64,000 nucleotides of DNA. Source: Nocardia jejuensis NBRC 103114 (GTDB lineage: Bacteria; Actinomycetota; Actinomycetes; Mycobacteriales; Mycobacteriaceae). The position numbers were made by a program, and so were the translations under genes. Under the pieces are notes generated by a model that ran no database searches, had not been told where the DNA came from, and saw nothing but the letters and a program-made list of their open reading frames with translations. Of the stretch, positions 1 through 10,203 are shown in pieces (the stretch's first letter is position 1; each line of letters starts with the position of its first letter). Location: positions 186,001-250,000 of the forward strand of contig NZ_BDBU01000019.1 of the NCBI RefSeq assembly GCF_001613145.1, written 5' to 3'.

Positions 1-3000
1 CTCGCGATCGCCCGGCGACTCGCGCAGGCCTTGGCCACCCGCTGCGGTGTCGACCCCGCCAACATCGAACTGCTCGAGAACCCCGCCAACCCGGACGCCA
101 TCGCGATCGCGTTCACAACCGCGGCACAGCAAGCGACCGACACTCTCGTCTTCTACTACATCGGGCACGGCGTCTTCAACGACGACCTCACATTGATGCT
201 CGGCACCCAAATGACCACAGGCCCGAACAATCAGCGAGGCAAAGCCTGGCCCGTCACCGAGATCCAACGAATCAGCACCGACCACGGAGGACCTCGCCTC
301 CTGGTGCTTCTGGACTGTTGCAACTCCGGCCGTGCCCAATCCTCCTCCCTGGTCAAAGACTTCGACCTGCGCGCACGCGGTCGCGGGATGTTCATCCTCG
401 CCGCCGCGTACCGAGAAGCTCACGCAGCACCCGACAACCAGGGCACCGTATTCACCCTGGCTTTTCTGGACCTGCTGACCAAAGGCAGCACGCACGCTGC
501 ACGATGGATCCGCGTTTGCGACATACCGCACCTGATGCAACGACTGCTCGACGGGCGAGCAACCAAACGTGGTGACCCCGCGCCGATCCCGATCCAGGCA
601 ACGACCGGAAACATCGGCTACCTGATTCTCGCCTCGAACCTTCAAGGCCCGGAGCCCACCACCCGACTGGCTCACCTGACCGACCTGGCCGACATCGAAT
701 ACGACGGCCCCTGTCCATGGACAGACCTCGCCCCGATCTACGCCACGACCACCGCCCAACTGTTCGGACGCGACGCATTCCTCACCTCGGCCCTCACCAC
801 CATCTCCGAACTGGCCGTGAGCTCAGGGCTGATCACCCTTGCGGGCGCCTCCGGCGTGGGCAAGACCTCAGCGGTGCACGCGGGCCTGCTACCTGCCATT
901 GCCGCCGGCGCATTGAGCGTCCCTCGCTCGAACCTCTGGCCGCAGTTCACCATGACCCCAGGCACCAACCCCATCGAAACACTCACCACCACTCTGGCCA
1001 CACACCTGTCCCCGGCCCGCGACCTCGACGACCAACTGCGCTCGTGCCCTGACCAGTTCGACTCCGCCCTCACACGAGCGATGCGCGAGCATCCCACTCC
1101 AGAGCACATCGTGTTGGTGATCGACCAGTTCGAGGAACTCTTCAGCGATCGCGTCGACAAGGACGATCGAGCGCTGTTCATACGAGCACTCATCGCTCTC
1201 GCCGACGGCCCAGCACTGGTGCTGCTGTGCTCACGCGCCGATTTCTACGGCGCCTATCTCGAAGATCCCATCCTTGGCCAGGCACTGTCGCCCCAACGCC
1301 AATTGAACCTGCCACCGATGTCGGAACCCGAACTGCGAGAGGTGATCACAGGACCCACCGACGCGGCCGGAATGGCGATCGAAGCTCGATTGGCAGATCA
1401 GATCATCAACGACCTACGCGAAGGCACACGATTGTCATCAGCCAGCCTGCCGATGCTCTCGTGCGCACTCACCCAAACCTGGCACAACCGGCTCGGATCC
1501 GTTCTGACCCACGACGGCTACACCGCCGCAGGAGGTGTCGGTGGCGCGATCGCCCAAAAAGCCGACCAGATCTATCAGGAACTGGCCGACAAACCACACG
1601 TGCTCACAGCAGCCAAACGCATACTGATCGCATTGGTCCAGTTCCGCGCTACAAGCGGCCCCGTCCGACAAGCAGTGACCATCGACAATCTCGTCGTCGG
1701 AGCCAGCGACGAACAACGCTCAGCATCGGCTCAGGCACTCACAGCACTGCGCGATGCCCGACTCGTGGTCATCGACGACGACACCCACCTGGCTCGCCTG
1801 GTGCACGATGCACTCATACGCGAATGGGGAACACTCGCAGGCTGGATCTCCGAACACAAGGAAGGCTCGGCCACTCGCGATAACCTCATCGCAGATGCTG
1901 AAAAATGGGCTTCGGCACCATCGGCTCGCAACTCCTCCTACCTCTACCGCGACGACGCACTGGTGATCGCCGAACGGTTCGCCGAAAATCACCCGCTCGG
2001 CACCATCGCACGCGAATTCCTCGACGCCTCCCGACAGCTACGAGCCCGCGAACAGCACGCAGAGCACACCCGCCGCACCCGAGAACTCCACATCGAGAAA
2101 GCACACTCCGCGGCATTACGCGTCCGCGCTCGAATCCTGATCGCGCTCACCACCGCCGCCGTCCTCGTCGCGATCACCGCGGGCTTCTACTTCGTCCGTG
2201 CGCGTGCGGCGCAGCAGCAGGCCACTGCGCTGCTCTACACCACTGTCGCAACCCATCTCGTGCAAGATGCACAACAACTGTTCGGCCGGGGCCGCGACAC
2301 TCGCCGCGCCGTGCTGGAAACGCTCGCCGCGCACGCCCTGGCACCGGAAACGACCACCCTGGCGCTACTGGGCGCACATATCCACACAAGCCAGGTCACC
2401 GCTCTGGCCAGGCTCGACGGCATCGCGAGCCAAACAGTCACCGTCGACACACGGTGGAGAGTCCTCGGCGACTACACCGGTACGGTTCGAGTGTGGGACA
2501 CCCACACAGCCACCGACCCCCGCCCACTGATCGGCACAGCCCACGACGCTGTCGTCAGTGTGAGCATCAGCCCCGACGGGCGATGGGTCGCCGCCGGTGA
2601 CGTCAGAGGAGCGGTACGGGTCTGGGACACCCGAACATCCGAGGGGCCCCTGTCTCTGGCCGGCACAGGCAACACATCGGTCAACGGCGTCGCCATCAGC
2701 CCCGACGGACACTGGATCACCGCAACCGACTCCGCGGGAGCGGTCCGAGTGTGGAACGGACCCACCACGAACTCACCACGCATGCTGCCAGGAGCCGATC
2801 AATCAGGCCTCGACGGCGTTGCCATCAGCCCCGACGGGCGATGGATCGCCGCTGCAACCCTGACTGGATCAGTCACCATATGGGACACCACAGGCGACCC
2901 TGAACCCCGACCGCTTCCCGGGGCCGGCAACTGGCGTGTGCGTGCAATAGCCATCAGCTCCGACGGCCGGCAAGTCGCCACCGGAGACGAACTCGGCTGG

Positions 3001-4167
3001 GTCCGAGTGTGGGACGTGAGAACCGCCACCGGGCCCCGCGTACTTTCCGGCAGTGGTAATGCGCCGACACTCTGTACACAAATCAGTCCCGACGCACAAC
3101 ATGTGGTCGTCTGCGACATCGACGGCGCTATACGAACCTGGGACCTAGCGCAACCCCAACCTCAGGCACTACCTGATCTCGGATTAGCCGAGACCTACGC
3201 TATGGCAATCAGCCCCGATGGTCGCTGGATCGCCCTCAGCGACAACACCGGCCAGATAGGGGTCTTGGACCGGCAATCACCCACCCCGCTGCAGGCCTTT
3301 CCCGGCACCAGCGGGTCTCTGGCGCTCATCGCGATCAACAACGACGGGCAAGTCGTCATAGGCGACACCGCAAACACCGGCGCAGTTCGCCTGTGGAACG
3401 CGCACACCCAAGCCCCACCGCGCACACTGATCGATTTCCACTACCCTTTCGCCAGCGGCCTGTCGACAAGCAGCGACGGACGATGGGCAGTGGCCGGAGA
3501 CATCCCGGACACCGTACGAGTGTGGGACCTTCGAACCACCGACGAACCGAAAACCTTACAGGGGCAAGACAACTCGGCAGTCAGCGCGGTGGGCATCACC
3601 CCCGACGGCCAATGGGTCGTAGCAGGGCATTACCACACCGGAGCGGTCCGCCTATGGGACACTCACACCGCCGGAAACCCACGAACCCTCCGCGGCACCG
3701 GCAATGCCGATGTCTATCAAGTAGCCATCAGCAACGATGGACGATGGATCGCCGCCGGCGACGCGGCAGGAGTGGTCCGGTTGTGGGACACCAAGGCATC
3801 CCACAACCCTCAGATCCTCACCGGCCTCAGCGCCGCTGTCTACAGCCTCGCGATCAGTCCTGACGGACGATGGATCCTCGCAGGAGACACCAACGGCGCC
3901 ATACGGATCTGGAGCACAGACGCACAACAAATCGGCACCATCAGCGCAGACCAAAACCTCGGCACAGCAGGCGGTTTCGGCTTCGACCACACCCGCCGAT
4001 CGATCACCGTGCTCTCCACCGGCGGCATCTCCCTCCTGCCGTTCCCAGCGCCGGACACCACAAGCCTGTGCGCCACACTCACACAACCCATGAGCGCAGA
4101 AGAATGGCGAGAATGGGTCTCCCCCGACATCCCCCAGCGACCGGTATGCCCGCGTGCCGACCCTTGA
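1..4167 (+). CDS. Caspase-like / nSTAND NTPase / WD40 protein, 5' end outside window
   Basis: The reading frame is open from the first base, so the true start lies upstream. Residue numbers count from base 1. The N-terminal part is a caspase-like peptidase fold with the His in IGHG (about 55) and the Cys in LLDCCNSG (about 105). It is followed by a STAND-type NTPase with a P-loop GASGVGKT (about 282-290) and a Walker B VIDQFEEL (about 372). A single hydrophobic segment lies near 712-730, and about ten WD40-type repeats (SPDGRW...VRVWD) fill residues 790-1340. This is the layout of the actinobacterial EACC1-type caspase plus nSTAND1 family, thought to be signal-triggered proteolytic switches, possibly anti-phage suicide devices. 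Both catalytic residues and the P-loop are present. The trigger and the protease target cannot be read from the sequence. The membrane segment suggests that the WD40 sensor and the NTPase lie on opposite sides of the membrane, or that the protein is anchored by this helix. Confidence 0.88.
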   Translation, partial: LAIARRLAQALATRCGVDPANIELLENPANPDAIAIAFTTAAQQATDTLVFYYIGHGVFNDDLTLMLGTQMTTGPNNQRGKAWPVTEIQRISTDHGGPRLLVLLDCCNSGRAQSSSLVKDFDLRARGRGMFILAAAYREAHAAPDNQGTVFTLAFLDLLTKGSTHAARWIRVCDIPHLMQRLLDGRATKRGDPAPIPIQATTGNIGYLILASNLQGPEPTTRLAHLTDLADIEYDGPCPWTDLAPIYATTTAQLFGRDAFLTSALTTISELAVSSGLITLAGASGVGKTSAVHAGLLPAIAAGALSVPRSNLWPQFTMTPGTNPIETLTTTLATHLSPARDLDDQLRSCPDQFDSALTRAMREHPTPEHIVLVIDQFEELFSDRVDKDDRALFIRALIALADGPALVLLCSRADFYGAYLEDPILGQALSPQRQLNLPPMSEPELREVITGPTDAAGMAIEARLADQIINDLREGTRLSSASLPMLSCALTQTWHNRLGSVLTHDGYTAAGGVGGAIAQKADQIYQELADKPHVLTAAKRILIALVQFRATSGPVRQAVTIDNLVVGASDEQRSASAQALTALRDARLVVIDDDTHLARLVHDALIREWGTLAGWISEHKEGSATRDNLIADAEKWASAPSARNSSYLYRDDALVIAERFAENHPLGTIAREFLDASRQLRAREQHAEHTRRTRELHIEKAHSAALRVRARILIALTTAAVLVAITAGFYFVRARAAQQQATALLYTTVATHLVQDAQQLFGRGRDTRRAVLETLAAHALAPETTTLALLGAHIHTSQVTALARLDGIASQTVTVDTRWRVLGDYTGTVRVWDTHTATDPRPLIGTAHDAVVSVSISPDGRWVAAGDVRGAVRVWDTRTSEGPLSLAGTGNTSVNGVAISPDGHWITATDSAGAVRVWNGPTTNSPRMLPGADQSGLDGVAISPDGRWIAAATLTGSVTIWDTTGDPEPRPLPGAGNWRVRAIAISSDGRQVATGDELGWVRVWDVRTATGPRVLSGSGNAPTLCTQISPDAQHVVVCDIDGAIRTWDLAQPQPQALPDLGLAETYAMAISPDGRWIALSDNTGQIGVLDRQSPTPLQAFPGTSGSLALIAINNDGQVVIGDTANTGAVRLWNAHTQAPPRTLIDFHYPFASGLSTSSDGRWAVAGDIPDTVRVWDLRTTDEPKTLQGQDNSAVSAVGITPDGQWVVAGHYHTGAVRLWDTHTAGNPRTLRGTGNADVYQVAISNDGRWIAAGDAAGVVRLWDTKASHNPQILTGLSAAVYSLAISPDGRWILAGDTNGAIRIWSTDAQQIGTISADQNLGTAGGFGFDHTRRSITVLSTGGISLLPFPAPDTTSLCATLTQPMSAEEWREWVSPDIPQRPVCPRADP

Positions 4168-5014
4168 CCAGGCGGGTTGAACTCCAGAATCGACGCCGAA
4201 CAGCGCGACAAAGAAGGCAACGACACCCGGTCCGAACATCCTCACCGTGCATCCATGTCTGAACGTCCGATCACACGAAGACCGCCGAGTGTGCTCGCCA
4301 CGCACCGACGTTCTACGGCGGCGAAAGCATTCGAATGCTTCCCCCTTCGAGGCACTACCCCGATTCCCTGTACTCCGGAATTTCGCCGTAGCGTTGTTCG
4401 CCCCCGATCGGCAACCGCGCGAGCACCTCCCGATCTGCATGATCGAGGGCAAAACCATACAACCCGGCGAGCTGGTCACCTCGGCCTCGCCCACCACGCC
4501 TAACGACGCTCGCGGAGTGCCGGCGCGGGCATCGCTACATGTGCCCGGTGCCGTGGTCGATTAGCTCGTGCCCGATCCCGGGTGCGAGAGGCGCTGATGG
4601 GCTTCCGGGGTGTCGGATACTCGGCGAGGTGGCCCTACACCCACCTCTGGACCCCGACAGAGCATGCCGATGCAACCTCCTCAGGTGTGCTGAAGCGGAC
4701 GGGCAGCGCGACGCTGTGCGAAGAAACTGCGCGAGCAGGCAGTTTTCTAGAACCCCAGAACCCGGTGCGCACCGCAACAGGGAACGAATCACGATACCGA
4801 GGGGTGGTGTATCGACCGGATTCCTCGCCCCAGCTATATGCGCGACGTGGGACTGCGCTTCACCCCGGCGGCTTCGGGTTTGACACCGAGTGAGTTCTCA
4901 GCCGTCGGGCTTCCTGACAACGGGAACAGTTGAGCATTCACGACCTGGGAATCTGCCCTACCGTGCATCTGCGGTATGCACGCCGTGTCCCAAAATCCGA
5001 GGTGGATGTAGTCG
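4168..5014. other. Intergenic, no supported gene
   Basis: Short open frames occur on both strands but none has a recognisable domain, a good ribosome site and consistent codon use together. The last 100 bases should hold the promoter of the glycosyltransferase gene. I see no tRNA or strong hairpin. Confidence 0.5.
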
Positions 5015-5857
5015 ATGACCAGCCAACCTGCTCTGACAGTTGTCGTTCCAGTTCTCAACGAATCAGCTTCCATCGAGCCCACCCTGCGCCAACTAGTAGC
5101 GCAGGCCAAGATCGAGGAAGTGATCGTGGTCGATAACGGAAGCGATGACGACACAGCCCACGTCGTGCAGGAATTCGCCATCCGACACCCGAAGGTAGTG
5201 CTCCTGCACGAACCAGTGAGAGGGATTACCTTCGCCCGAAACGCAGGCTTCGACAAGGCCCGCGGCGACATTATCGCGCGGACCGATGCAGACACTGTAG
5301 TTTCCGATGAATGGGGCGCCACCATTCTCGGTTTTCTGGCGGAAAACCCCGACACCGCCGCCGTCACAGGGCTCTGCACCTACCATGACTCGCCCGTCGG
5401 CTTCCTTCTGAGATGGGGCCAACGGCTGATGATCCGAACACGACAGCTCGGGGGACCCGTCGGCAACATGTACGGACCGAACATGGCGCTCCGTCGCACG
5501 GCCTGGCTCCAAGTTCGTGAACACACCCAACACCGCGCCGATGTGGCCGAAGATCTCGATCTGGCATTGTGCCTGCTCGAAAGACACCTTCGAATCGAAC
5601 AGCTCACGACAATGCGCGCCCAGACGTCGGCTCGACGTCGACGCACCAGCCCAACTCGACAATGGCAATTCCAAATGATCGGCCTGCGCACCCTACGCGA
5701 CCACGGAATCGAGCCTCGCCTGGTCGATCGAGTCGTTGTCACGCTGGCATGGCTGACACACACGATCCAATGGCCCATCTACCGCTGGTGGGACTTCGGA
5801 CGTCGACGGTTCAGCCTCCACCCCGGCATCGAGCGAGTTTCCTCGGTAGGCCGCTAG
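5015..5857 (+). CDS. Family 2 glycosyltransferase
   Basis: This 280-residue protein starts with the GT-A nucleotide-binding strand TVVVPVLNE. It continues with the VVDNGSDDDT motif and a DADT metal-binding DxD-type motif near residue 90. The middle contains an acceptor-side motif (GPNMALRR) and an acidic AEDLDLALCL stretch resembling the ED catalytic-base region of GT2 enzymes. It should transfer a sugar from a nucleotide donor to a lipid or polysaccharide acceptor at the inner membrane face. No transmembrane segments are obvious, so it is probably soluble or peripheral. The stop codon overlaps the GTG start of the downstream lipoprotein (TAGTG), implying translational coupling. Donor and acceptor are not predictable. 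Confidence 0.85.
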   Translation: MTSQPALTVVVPVLNESASIEPTLRQLVAQAKIEEVIVVDNGSDDDTAHVVQEFAIRHPKVVLLHEPVRGITFARNAGFDKARGDIIARTDADTVVSDEWGATILGFLAENPDTAAVTGLCTYHDSPVGFLLRWGQRLMIRTRQLGGPVGNMYGPNMALRRTAWLQVREHTQHRADVAEDLDLALCLLERHLRIEQLTTMRAQTSARRRRTSPTRQWQFQMIGLRTLRDHGIEPRLVDRVVVTLAWLTHTIQWPIYRWWDFGRRRFSLHPGIERVSSVGR

Positions 5858-6960
5858 TGCCTCCCGCAGACTCCGTACGCGAGTCCAACACCAGAACACA
5901 TCTGGCACCCGTTCTTCGTTACACCACCCTGATGGTCGTACTGACGATAACGGCAGTCCTGGTGACCGGATGTGGCTATTTCGATCACGATCGCGCCCAG
6001 GCCGATCACGACAATTGGTCACGCAAGATCGAGACTGCCATCCGAGCGCTTCCCGGGGTGACCGACGCGTCACACCGGTTCGAGCACTACAAGGGCAAAC
6101 ACTTCACCGCCAATCTCGATGTGCGGCTCAGGGACGATGCCACACCGGCCGAGGCCGCGTCCGTGGTGAGTGTTATGGGTGCTCAACAGCTTCCGCAGCG
6201 TTTCCACGAGGATCCGATACAGCTCACCATCGATCGAATGGCGGACTCCTATACCGCGTACTGGCTTCTCGGTCGTGACGTGAGCACTGAAGCGATCGCC
6301 GCACACGCGTGGGCACGACTATGGGCCGTCCGCACTGAAGTGCACTGGGACTCCAAAGGCGGCGACGCGAGCCGCGTAACCAACTCCATCGACGTCCGAG
6401 CAGGCTCCGAGCGCGAACCTCACCACGCCACCGCAGCGATGCGCCGAATCATCCACGACTTCCCCGAACTGGCCTCCAATCAGTGGACCGTATCCGCCGT
6501 TCATGAGCGCGAGCGCGGGTTCACCAATCACTCGGAACGGAGCCCCGGATCCTATCCATGGTCCCACGATCGCCTCGTCCCCCACCAACAGCCCACCCCC
6601 CGCTTCCCGTCCAATGAGGAACTCGATCTGTGGCAGTGGTTCCTGACTGATCAACCTGTCCCGTTCTTCGTTCAGGTGTCGGTCTACGACCCGCCCTCCG
6701 AAGGCCGCACACTGGACGTCACCGTATTTCCCGCCGTGGGTACGGAATTCAGTGCCGCGCAGATCACCCAACTCGCCGAACTGCATCTCCCCTACCTGGC
6801 TGGCTCCGGCACCGTGGTCGACTACACGATCCACACACCCAACGGCCCTGCGTACTCCATGGGCCCGTTTTTCGAGGTTGTGGTCGGCGGCTGCCAGACA
6901 TCAAGGCACAACGTCTCCCCGGAATCTCAGCCCTACGTGCGTCAGTACGAACACTGCTGA
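5857..6960 (+). CDS. Putative secreted lipoprotein of unknown function
   Basis: I choose the GTG at 5857 because it overlaps the upstream stop and follows a GGTAGG ribosome site by 6 bases. An ATG at 5932 is an alternative. The 367-residue product has a positively charged start, a hydrophobic run (LMVVLTITAV) and the lipobox LVTGC with the acylated Cys at residue 39. The mature part has no motif I recognise. It has a repeated alpha/beta feel, with two stretches about hydration of a conserved GVTDAS/HRFEHY and AQITQLAELH type. It should be exported and anchored on the outer face of the membrane. Coupling to a glycosyltransferase suggests a cell-envelope role, but this is inference only. Confidence 0.75.
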   Translation: MPPADSVRESNTRTHLAPVLRYTTLMVVLTITAVLVTGCGYFDHDRAQADHDNWSRKIETAIRALPGVTDASHRFEHYKGKHFTANLDVRLRDDATPAEAASVVSVMGAQQLPQRFHEDPIQLTIDRMADSYTAYWLLGRDVSTEAIAAHAWARLWAVRTEVHWDSKGGDASRVTNSIDVRAGSEREPHHATAAMRRIIHDFPELASNQWTVSAVHERERGFTNHSERSPGSYPWSHDRLVPHQQPTPRFPSNEELDLWQWFLTDQPVPFFVQVSVYDPPSEGRTLDVTVFPAVGTEFSAAQITQLAELHLPYLAGSGTVVDYTIHTPNGPAYSMGPFFEVVVGGCQTSRHNVSPESQPYVRQYEHC

Positions 6961-8015
6961 TCCGAGCCCCACAAACCGCCGTGTCGAGATGATGAGTGCC
7001 CGCGATGTGGAGCACTGCAGGTAGCTGAGTATGAGGTGATCGGCCACGGCAAACTGGATAACGAACGATCCTGTGGTTTCACCGAGCTGGAGCCAAAGTC
7101 GTGTTCGGCCAGCCTCGGATCGCTACTGTCAGTCGATCTTCCGCAGAACCCTGTACGGTTCGGTCATCGACACCAGCAGATGTCGCCCGCTCAGTTTCAG
7201 GACGCAGAACTACTCGTTACCGACAGCCAGCCTCGCACCGAACGCGACCACCAAGTCCTCCGGAATCACATCCATCGCACACCGGACGCTCTCGCGGTCC
7301 ACCCACATCTTGGCAGAGCCTGCCGCGCAGCTCATCAACAGGTGAGGCGCCCCGTCCAGGAAGAACTAGGGCCACACGGTCACATAGATCTCACACAGTT
7401 GAGTCGTCCAGTTCGGGTGCAACGAGGTGTTGTCACGCTCGAGATAGCACGCGAACTGGGCCTTAACCTCACCTCGATCAGGTGTCTACCTCATAGCCGC
7501 CCGATTTTCGGCGATTACCACGGAGACCCTGGACCAGCGGACCGGCTGGGACTTGCCCCTTGCGACACCCACCGGCCGAGCGGCAGACGCCGAATCAGCC
7601 AGCGCTGAGGCGAAGAAATCAGCAAGGTACTCAACGATCTCCTCTGCGCCGTGCCGGCACCGGACAGGTGCCAGTCTCGCAGATGCCTCGCTGATCGCGT
7701 TGGATCCGACCGAGCCCAGCACCTCGAAATCTCTCGGTACGACACCAGATGCGTTATCGCTCTGGACTTCCCAACCGTGAGCAGTGGGTAGGTTGTCGTC
7801 ATGATCGCACCGCTGCTCAGGGGCGTTGACGTGATGCCGTGGGCAGATCCCCATCACACCTCCGGCTCGGTACCTGACATGCCGAAGCCGTTGCGTCCGT
7901 CCCACCACCACAGCTCGGACAACACCCCGCATACATCGACAACCGCCGTCGCACAATTCTGTAAACCAGTCGTGAACGAGAAGTACGCAGCCCCTCGCAG
8001 CGCTGGAGGAGCCAA
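6961..8015. other. No confident gene; possibly decayed coding region
   Basis: Plus-strand ORFs here have shadow-like composition. On the minus strand one frame ending at 7486 gives a plausible protein-like stretch (VLGSVGSNAISEAS... EEIVEYLADFFASAL), roughly between 7486 and 7800. A second minus-strand frame further left (MWVDRESVRC, LVVAFGARLAVGNE) looks coding but is broken by stops. This reads like one gene decayed by frameshifts. I cannot name it. The last 30 bases hold the strong GGAGGAG ribosome site of the next gene. Confidence 0.3.
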
Positions 8016-9023
8016 TTGACCAGCGACATACTCCCAACCCACGCGCGCGAACAGGCATTTGACCACCTTCACGAAATGGTCACCTCGGTACGCGACGACC
8101 TCGGCGTACCGCCGACTCTGACAGAGTTCCTGGAGATGATCGCGTGGTCCATTCCCGACGCCAGCGACAAATTCGAGGGCGTCGCATCACACGCGATATT
8201 CACCGCCACACTGGCGAACGGCCACACCTACCGAAGCACGGCCTCGCACGTACCGGACTTCAACGACGCTACGTTCTGCGCCGCAGACGATCTCACCCGC
8301 TTGATCATCGAGAGCGTTGCCTGCACTCACCGTCGCACCGCGACACTCGCCGACATAGCAGTGGCACTGCTGCAACTTCTCCGCCCTCATGACCACCTCC
8401 TGTTGGATATCGCCGGAACCGACGTGCGCAGCATCAGTGCCCGCGCCAAGAGACCTGTCGCCCGCGCCACGAACGGCGACCTGCTCGCCATACCCGTGCG
8501 CGGCGGATTCGCGATCGCGATCGTGATCACCAACAACCGATTCGGTCTGGGCCTGGGGCTGTTCGAGGGAACCACACCCCACCCACATCCACGCAACGAC
8601 AATATCCCCGCCGGCGTCGTATACACCGACGGCCGGGCCATCGCCGCCGGCACATGGCCGATAATCGGACATGCCGATGCGCAACTGGCCCAGTTCCCCG
8701 CTGAACCGGAAATCTACTACAGCCCGCACCAACAATTCCGCGGCACGACCGATTTGGGCGAATTCGGCGCCGCGGAAACCGCAGCCGGTGCACTGCGACT
8801 CATCGGTCGCGACGAAGCCGCCCGTATCGGGCTCCTCGACGACAGCTACCATCAATTTTGGGATAGCGACTACCTTCATCACAAACTCGAAGCGGCTGCA
8901 CCCGACGTTGAACGCCCAGATCCAGCCGGCGATGAACCTTCCGCGCATATCCCTACGAAAAACGTCACAACCTCACCAGAAGTCAGCAGACCGAAATCGA
9001 CGGCCAACCAGGATCTTCATTAG
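8016..9023 (+). CDS. Imm26-like immunity family protein (tentative)
   Basis: A TTG start is preceded by GGAGGAG at a 5-base distance, which fixes the start. The 335-residue protein has an N-terminal alpha-helical half without recognised motifs. A central beta-rich segment, GDLLAIPVRGGFAIAIVIT followed by LGLGLFEGTT, resembles the Imm26 immunity fold (GDVFAIPL...GRV...FGVF). The C-terminal 40 residues are polar and probably disordered. It lies immediately upstream of two WXG100-like genes, which fits a polymorphic-toxin immunity role for a type VII system. The assignment rests on a short motif and context; it could also be a conserved protein of unrelated function. Confidence 0.45.
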   Translation: MTSDILPTHAREQAFDHLHEMVTSVRDDLGVPPTLTEFLEMIAWSIPDASDKFEGVASHAIFTATLANGHTYRSTASHVPDFNDATFCAADDLTRLIIESVACTHRRTATLADIAVALLQLLRPHDHLLLDIAGTDVRSISARAKRPVARATNGDLLAIPVRGGFAIAIVITNNRFGLGLGLFEGTTPHPHPRNDNIPAGVVYTDGRAIAAGTWPIIGHADAQLAQFPAEPEIYYSPHQQFRGTTDLGEFGAAETAAGALRLIGRDEAARIGLLDDSYHQFWDSDYLHHKLEAAAPDVERPDPAGDEPSAHIPTKNVTTSPEVSRPKSTANQDLH

Positions 9024-9188
9024 GTGCCAACCAGTGGAGTCGCGCCGTGTCAATGCGTTCGATACGTCCTAAACAACCACGACGTCCACCCAACATTCCA
9101 TGGCAGGAGATCGATCAATTGCATAAGCTGATCGGACGTATTCGACCGTCGATCGCGATGCCAAGTCCGAGAAGGCAAAGACTGTTTC

Positions 9189-9521
9189 ATGTCACACAAT
9201 CCTGATGACAACAGGGATACAGGAACCGAAAATGACGCCGCTCTGTGGGTCGACGAGAATAACTTGCCAAAGGCCATCAAGCAATTCTCTTGGGCACTCG
9301 ATTCTATGAAGTATGCAACGGATCCGAGGCCGCCGTACGAGGCTACCGCACTCGGTGAGGTTACAATATATTTGAGGGAAAATACGATAGAACTGAACAA
9401 TCAGATAGCAGCCTGGATCGACGACGGGACCAGATTGAACAGTGCCATGAAATATACTGTGGACAGTTATCATCAACTGGATTCAGCTAGCGCAAAAAAA
9501 TTCCCCGACGGACATGACTAG
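9189..9521 (+). CDS. Small type VII secretion (ESX) substrate-like protein
   Basis: This 110-residue, mainly helical protein is encoded in noticeably more A/T-rich DNA than its neighbours. It lacks a clear WxG turn but carries YHQLD near the C-terminus, matching the YxxxD/E export signal of type VII substrates. The segment ENTIELNNQIAAWIDDGTRLNSAMKYTV looks like one arm of a helical hairpin. It sits 46 bases upstream of a WxG-containing partner, as in EsxA/EsxB-like or PE/PPE-like pairs that are secreted as heterodimers. It would act as the co-secreted helper of the next protein. A function beyond secretion is not visible. Confidence 0.55.
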   Translation: MSHNPDDNRDTGTENDAALWVDENNLPKAIKQFSWALDSMKYATDPRPPYEATALGEVTIYLRENTIELNNQIAAWIDDGTRLNSAMKYTVDSYHQLDSASAKKFPDGHD

Positions 9522-9567
9522 TTTCGGTGACTAGCGGTTCGTCTCGCACCCCAAGAACGAGAACCCT

Positions 9568-10203
9568 ATGAGTTTGGTAATCGACAACAGTACAAGTTGG
9601 AACTCCGGGAATACAACATTTTTGCAGTCGCTGATTGACCAGATGGATCAACTGGTGTGGTCTGCGGGCGATAACTGCTCCGAGGAGGGCCTCAAATCTA
9701 TCATTCAGCTCGCATACAGATTTCAGAAGCCTCCGGGAGAGCCGGATTCAATTCGTGACTGGGCGCAGTCGTATGGAATTCGCGCCGAACCAGTTCAGAA
9801 CGCCATTGGTCAGATGAAGGGCCTGACTTCCGCGGAAATACCTTCAGTCTGGCACGGGAGCGCCGCGCAAAGATACAGTCGAGCGGTGGACGCACTATCT
9901 GCCAGAGCATCGCACCTCGATGACACACTCAGGACGGTTTCCGAAGCCTTGTACGGTTGGGCGCAAACTCTCGAGTTTGCGCAGAAGACATACGACGATG
10001 GTCGCAAGCAACTGGATAGCACCATGAACAAGCTGAAGACCCCTTTCCATGACGAGGCCGCTCCCGTCGCTCACCCCGTATCGCTTGCCCTGGCCTTTGA
10101 CGACGCAAGACGCGGACTAAAATGTCTGCGCCTCACCTCCTCTCAGGTGGACGACGGGATGAAGAAAATTGCTGAAAAGCTGAAATCGACGCACGATACA
10201 TAA
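9568..10203 (+). CDS. WXG100-like protein, stand-alone N-terminal module of a secreted toxin type
   Basis: This 211-residue helical protein has the WxG turn as WHG near residue 95, in the context PSVWHGSAAQRYSRAVDAL. It is flanked by long amphipathic helices that predict the WXG100/LXG hairpin. Such domains normally head long polymorphic toxins exported by ESX systems, but here the gene stops after a last helix (MKKIAEKLKSTHD). Either the toxin domain is encoded elsewhere, or this is a chaperone-like targeting module. The base composition is A/T-richer, as in the preceding gene, hinting at shared transfer. The HExxH toxin at 40.5-41.4 kb shares this composition and could be a partner (speculative). 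Confidence 0.55.
   Translation: MSLVIDNSTSWNSGNTTFLQSLIDQMDQLVWSAGDNCSEEGLKSIIQLAYRFQKPPGEPDSIRDWAQSYGIRAEPVQNAIGQMKGLTSAEIPSVWHGSAAQRYSRAVDALSARASHLDDTLRTVSEALYGWAQTLEFAQKTYDDGRKQLDSTMNKLKTPFHDEAAPVAHPVSLALAFDDARRGLKCLRLTSSQVDDGMKKIAEKLKSTHDT

Noticed and set aside
7036..7608. 190-codon plus-strand ORF
   Set aside because: Composition is shadow-like, no ribosome site or domain, and the opposite strand carries better coding texture.
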